From assembly GCA_029548715.1 (NCBI GenBank), contig JAKPMW010000156.1, positions 1 through 6,473 on the forward strand: 6,473 nt of DNA, given 5' to 3'. The notes below the pieces were generated by a model. The model did no database searches. It was not told the DNA's origin and worked only from the letters and a program-made list of their open reading frames with translations. The DNA is from Spirochaetota bacterium (GTDB lineage Bacteria > Spirochaetota > JAGLSM01 > JAKPMW01). A program made the translations under genes and the position numbers. This document shows, in pieces, positions 5,105 to 6,473 of the stretch (position 1 is its first letter; each line of letters starts with the position of its first letter).

Positions 5105-6473
5105 GTGACACCCACCCTGTCAGCCAAAGAATTGGCCAAAAAAAAGCTTGCGGTCCTTGTACGCGAGTTTGAGGAACTCGAGAACACTGCCGGACTCAAG
5201 GGGCAGAGCGAGGCTCAAGCCCGTATCTGGATCAACAAAGCCCTCGAAGCATTTGGCTGGAACATCGCAAATCCCGCTGAAGTCATCCTCGAATACAGCA
5301 TCAAGGGTCGCGCAGCCCGGCGCATCAAGACTGAGGGCTTTCATCACAACAGACCCGATTATGCCCTGCTGGTCAATGGAAAGCGCATTCTCTACATCGA
5401 CGCCAAACGTTTTGACATCTATATCCAGGAACATTCGACCAGCGCATTCCAGGCCAGGACCTACGGCTGGTCTGCCGGCATGTCATTAAGCTACGTCATG
5501 GACTTTCAGGAACTGGCGGTCTACGACTGCCGTTTCAAACCGGCCCCTCAGGACAATGCCAAGGTTGCCCGTCTCGCCTACTTTCACTACAAAGAGTACA
5601 TCCCTCGCTTTGATGAACTCTGGGAATACTTCGGGCACGACGCCATTATCAACGGGTCACTTGAGCACATCAATCCGCAGGACAAGCTGCCACGCGGTGC
5701 CATGACTCTGGATACCGACTTTGAAGCCAATCTCTCCCTCTGGCGCAAGGAACTGGCCAAATCCGTGTTGCGCTATGGAAAAATCCGTGACGCCAAATTG
5801 CTCTCGGCTGTCGCCCAACGCATCCTCGACCGGATCATCTTTATCCGCTTTTGCGAAGAAATCGGACTCGAAGAATACGGAACCATCAAGGCAATTGTCC
5901 ATGATCAAGACGGATTTTGGCCAGCATTTATGAAAGAAACCGAAACGCGATGGCGTGGTGTCTACGACGGCGTTTTGTTCCCGCATTCGGAAGAGGATGA
6001 TCCCACCGGAGTCGAAACAGTCATCAACAATATCTGGATCAAGGGCAATGTCTTCAAAACCATCTGCGCGGGGCTGTACATGCCCTCGCCCTACTGCTTT
6101 GAGGTCATCCCGATTGATCTTTTGGGCGGGATCTACGAACGTTATCTCGGAAAACGTCTCAAGGTCGTCGGCAGCGATGTCGAGGACGAATTCAAGCCCG
6201 AACACCAGCGCACCCGGGGAGCCGTCTATACTCCGGACTGGGTCATCCGCCGCATCCTCTCCCGTGTGCTTGACCCATTAACAACCGGGAAAACGCCCGC
6301 TGACATCCTTGCCCTCAAGATCATCGACCCCTCCTGCGGCAGTGGCAGCTTTCTCCTTGGCGCATTTGCCTTTCTGGAAGGCAAGATCGTCGACTGGTGC
6401 CGAGCCAATCCGGATGCAGCGGGCGAATGGGCCATCCTTGACGGAGATGAAGTCCGGCTCAACCGGACCACGG
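5105..6473 (+). CDS. Type IIG-like restriction-modification enzyme (3' end outside window)
   Basis: This is the first 456 residues of a protein open to the window end. Residues 36-140 form a PD-(D/E)XK nuclease: Pro84-Asp85, then Asp99-Ala100-Lys101 (ILYIDAKRF), then Gln116 and Tyr120 (QARTY), which fits the QxxxY motif of HsdR-like nucleases. A helical linker includes AQRILDRIIFIRFCEEIGL at 237-255, typical of Eco57I-type enzymes. The N6-adenine methyltransferase begins with the motif X region RGAVYTPDWV at 371-380 and SAM-binding motif I IIDPSCGSGSF at 406-416. The catalytic NPPY motif and the target-recognition domain would lie beyond the window. There is no helicase between nuclease and methyltransferase, which argues against a type I or type ISP enzyme. 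It should cut DNA lacking its own methylation mark, so it acts in phage and plasmid defence. GTG at 5105 is the best start: GAGGA lies 11 bases upstream, a stop is in frame at 5069-5071, and no ATG occurs for over 350 bases. TTG 5087 is the alternative. Confidence 0.9.
   Translation, partial: MTPTLSAKELAKKKLAVLVREFEELENTAGLKGQSEAQARIWINKALEAFGWNIANPAEVILEYSIKGRAARRIKTEGFHHNRPDYALLVNGKRILYIDAKRFDIYIQEHSTSAFQARTYGWSAGMSLSYVMDFQELAVYDCRFKPAPQDNAKVARLAYFHYKEYIPRFDELWEYFGHDAIINGSLEHINPQDKLPRGAMTLDTDFEANLSLWRKELAKSVLRYGKIRDAKLLSAVAQRILDRIIFIRFCEEIGLEEYGTIKAIVHDQDGFWPAFMKETETRWRGVYDGVLFPHSEEDDPTGVETVINNIWIKGNVFKTICAGLYMPSPYCFEVIPIDLLGGIYERYLGKRLKVVGSDVEDEFKPEHQRTRGAVYTPDWVIRRILSRVLDPLTTGKTPADILALKIIDPSCGSGSFLLGAFAFLEGKIVDWCRANPDAAGEWAILDGDEVRLNRTT

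Noticed and set aside
5148..5489. Alternative plus- and minus-strand frames in 5120-6280 as separate small genes.
   Set aside because: They all lie inside the continuous restriction-modification frame that runs from 5105 to the window end with recognisable nuclease and methyltransferase motifs.

Overview
The window is an ordinary-looking, moderately GC-rich piece of bacterial chromosome. It holds six protein genes, two of them cut by the window ends. Secreted proteins with Sec signal peptides, clear AGGAG-type ribosome binding sites and a PAS-type sensor kinase suggest a Gram-negative bacterium. A Pseudomonadota or Desulfobacterota relative is my guess from overall gene style; nothing in the window proves the lineage. 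I see no rRNA, tRNA, CRISPR array or insertion sequence.

Layout. Bases 1-1202 (+) hold the C-terminal 399 residues of a membrane-anchored PAS sensor histidine kinase. It meets, tail to tail with a 12-base gap, a complete dihydropyrimidinase/D-hydantoinase gene (2609-1215, -). Upstream of that on the same strand lies a signal-peptide-bearing protein of unknown function (3441-2719, -). A 221-base divergent spacer (3442-3662) separates it from a plus-strand pair: a small exported beta-rich protein whose frame is broken by one base near the signal-peptide cleavage site (3663-4209), and a class I SAM-dependent methyltransferase (4209-4856) that overlaps it by one base. After a 248-base spacer with operator-like palindromes comes the N-terminal 456 residues of a single-chain restriction-modification enzyme (5105 to the window end). 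It joins an HsdR-like PD-(D/E)XK nuclease to an Eco57I-like adenine methyltransferase.

How the genes relate. No single pathway links them. The hydantoinase has a complete active site but no visible partner from pyrimidine or hydantoin catabolism. The methyltransferase is probably translationally coupled to the exported protein. The restriction-modification gene looks like an independent defence unit with its own upstream region. The points most worth a second look are the one-base frame break at 3706-3782, the ATCC-N-GGAT palindromes before the restriction gene, and the specificity of that enzyme.
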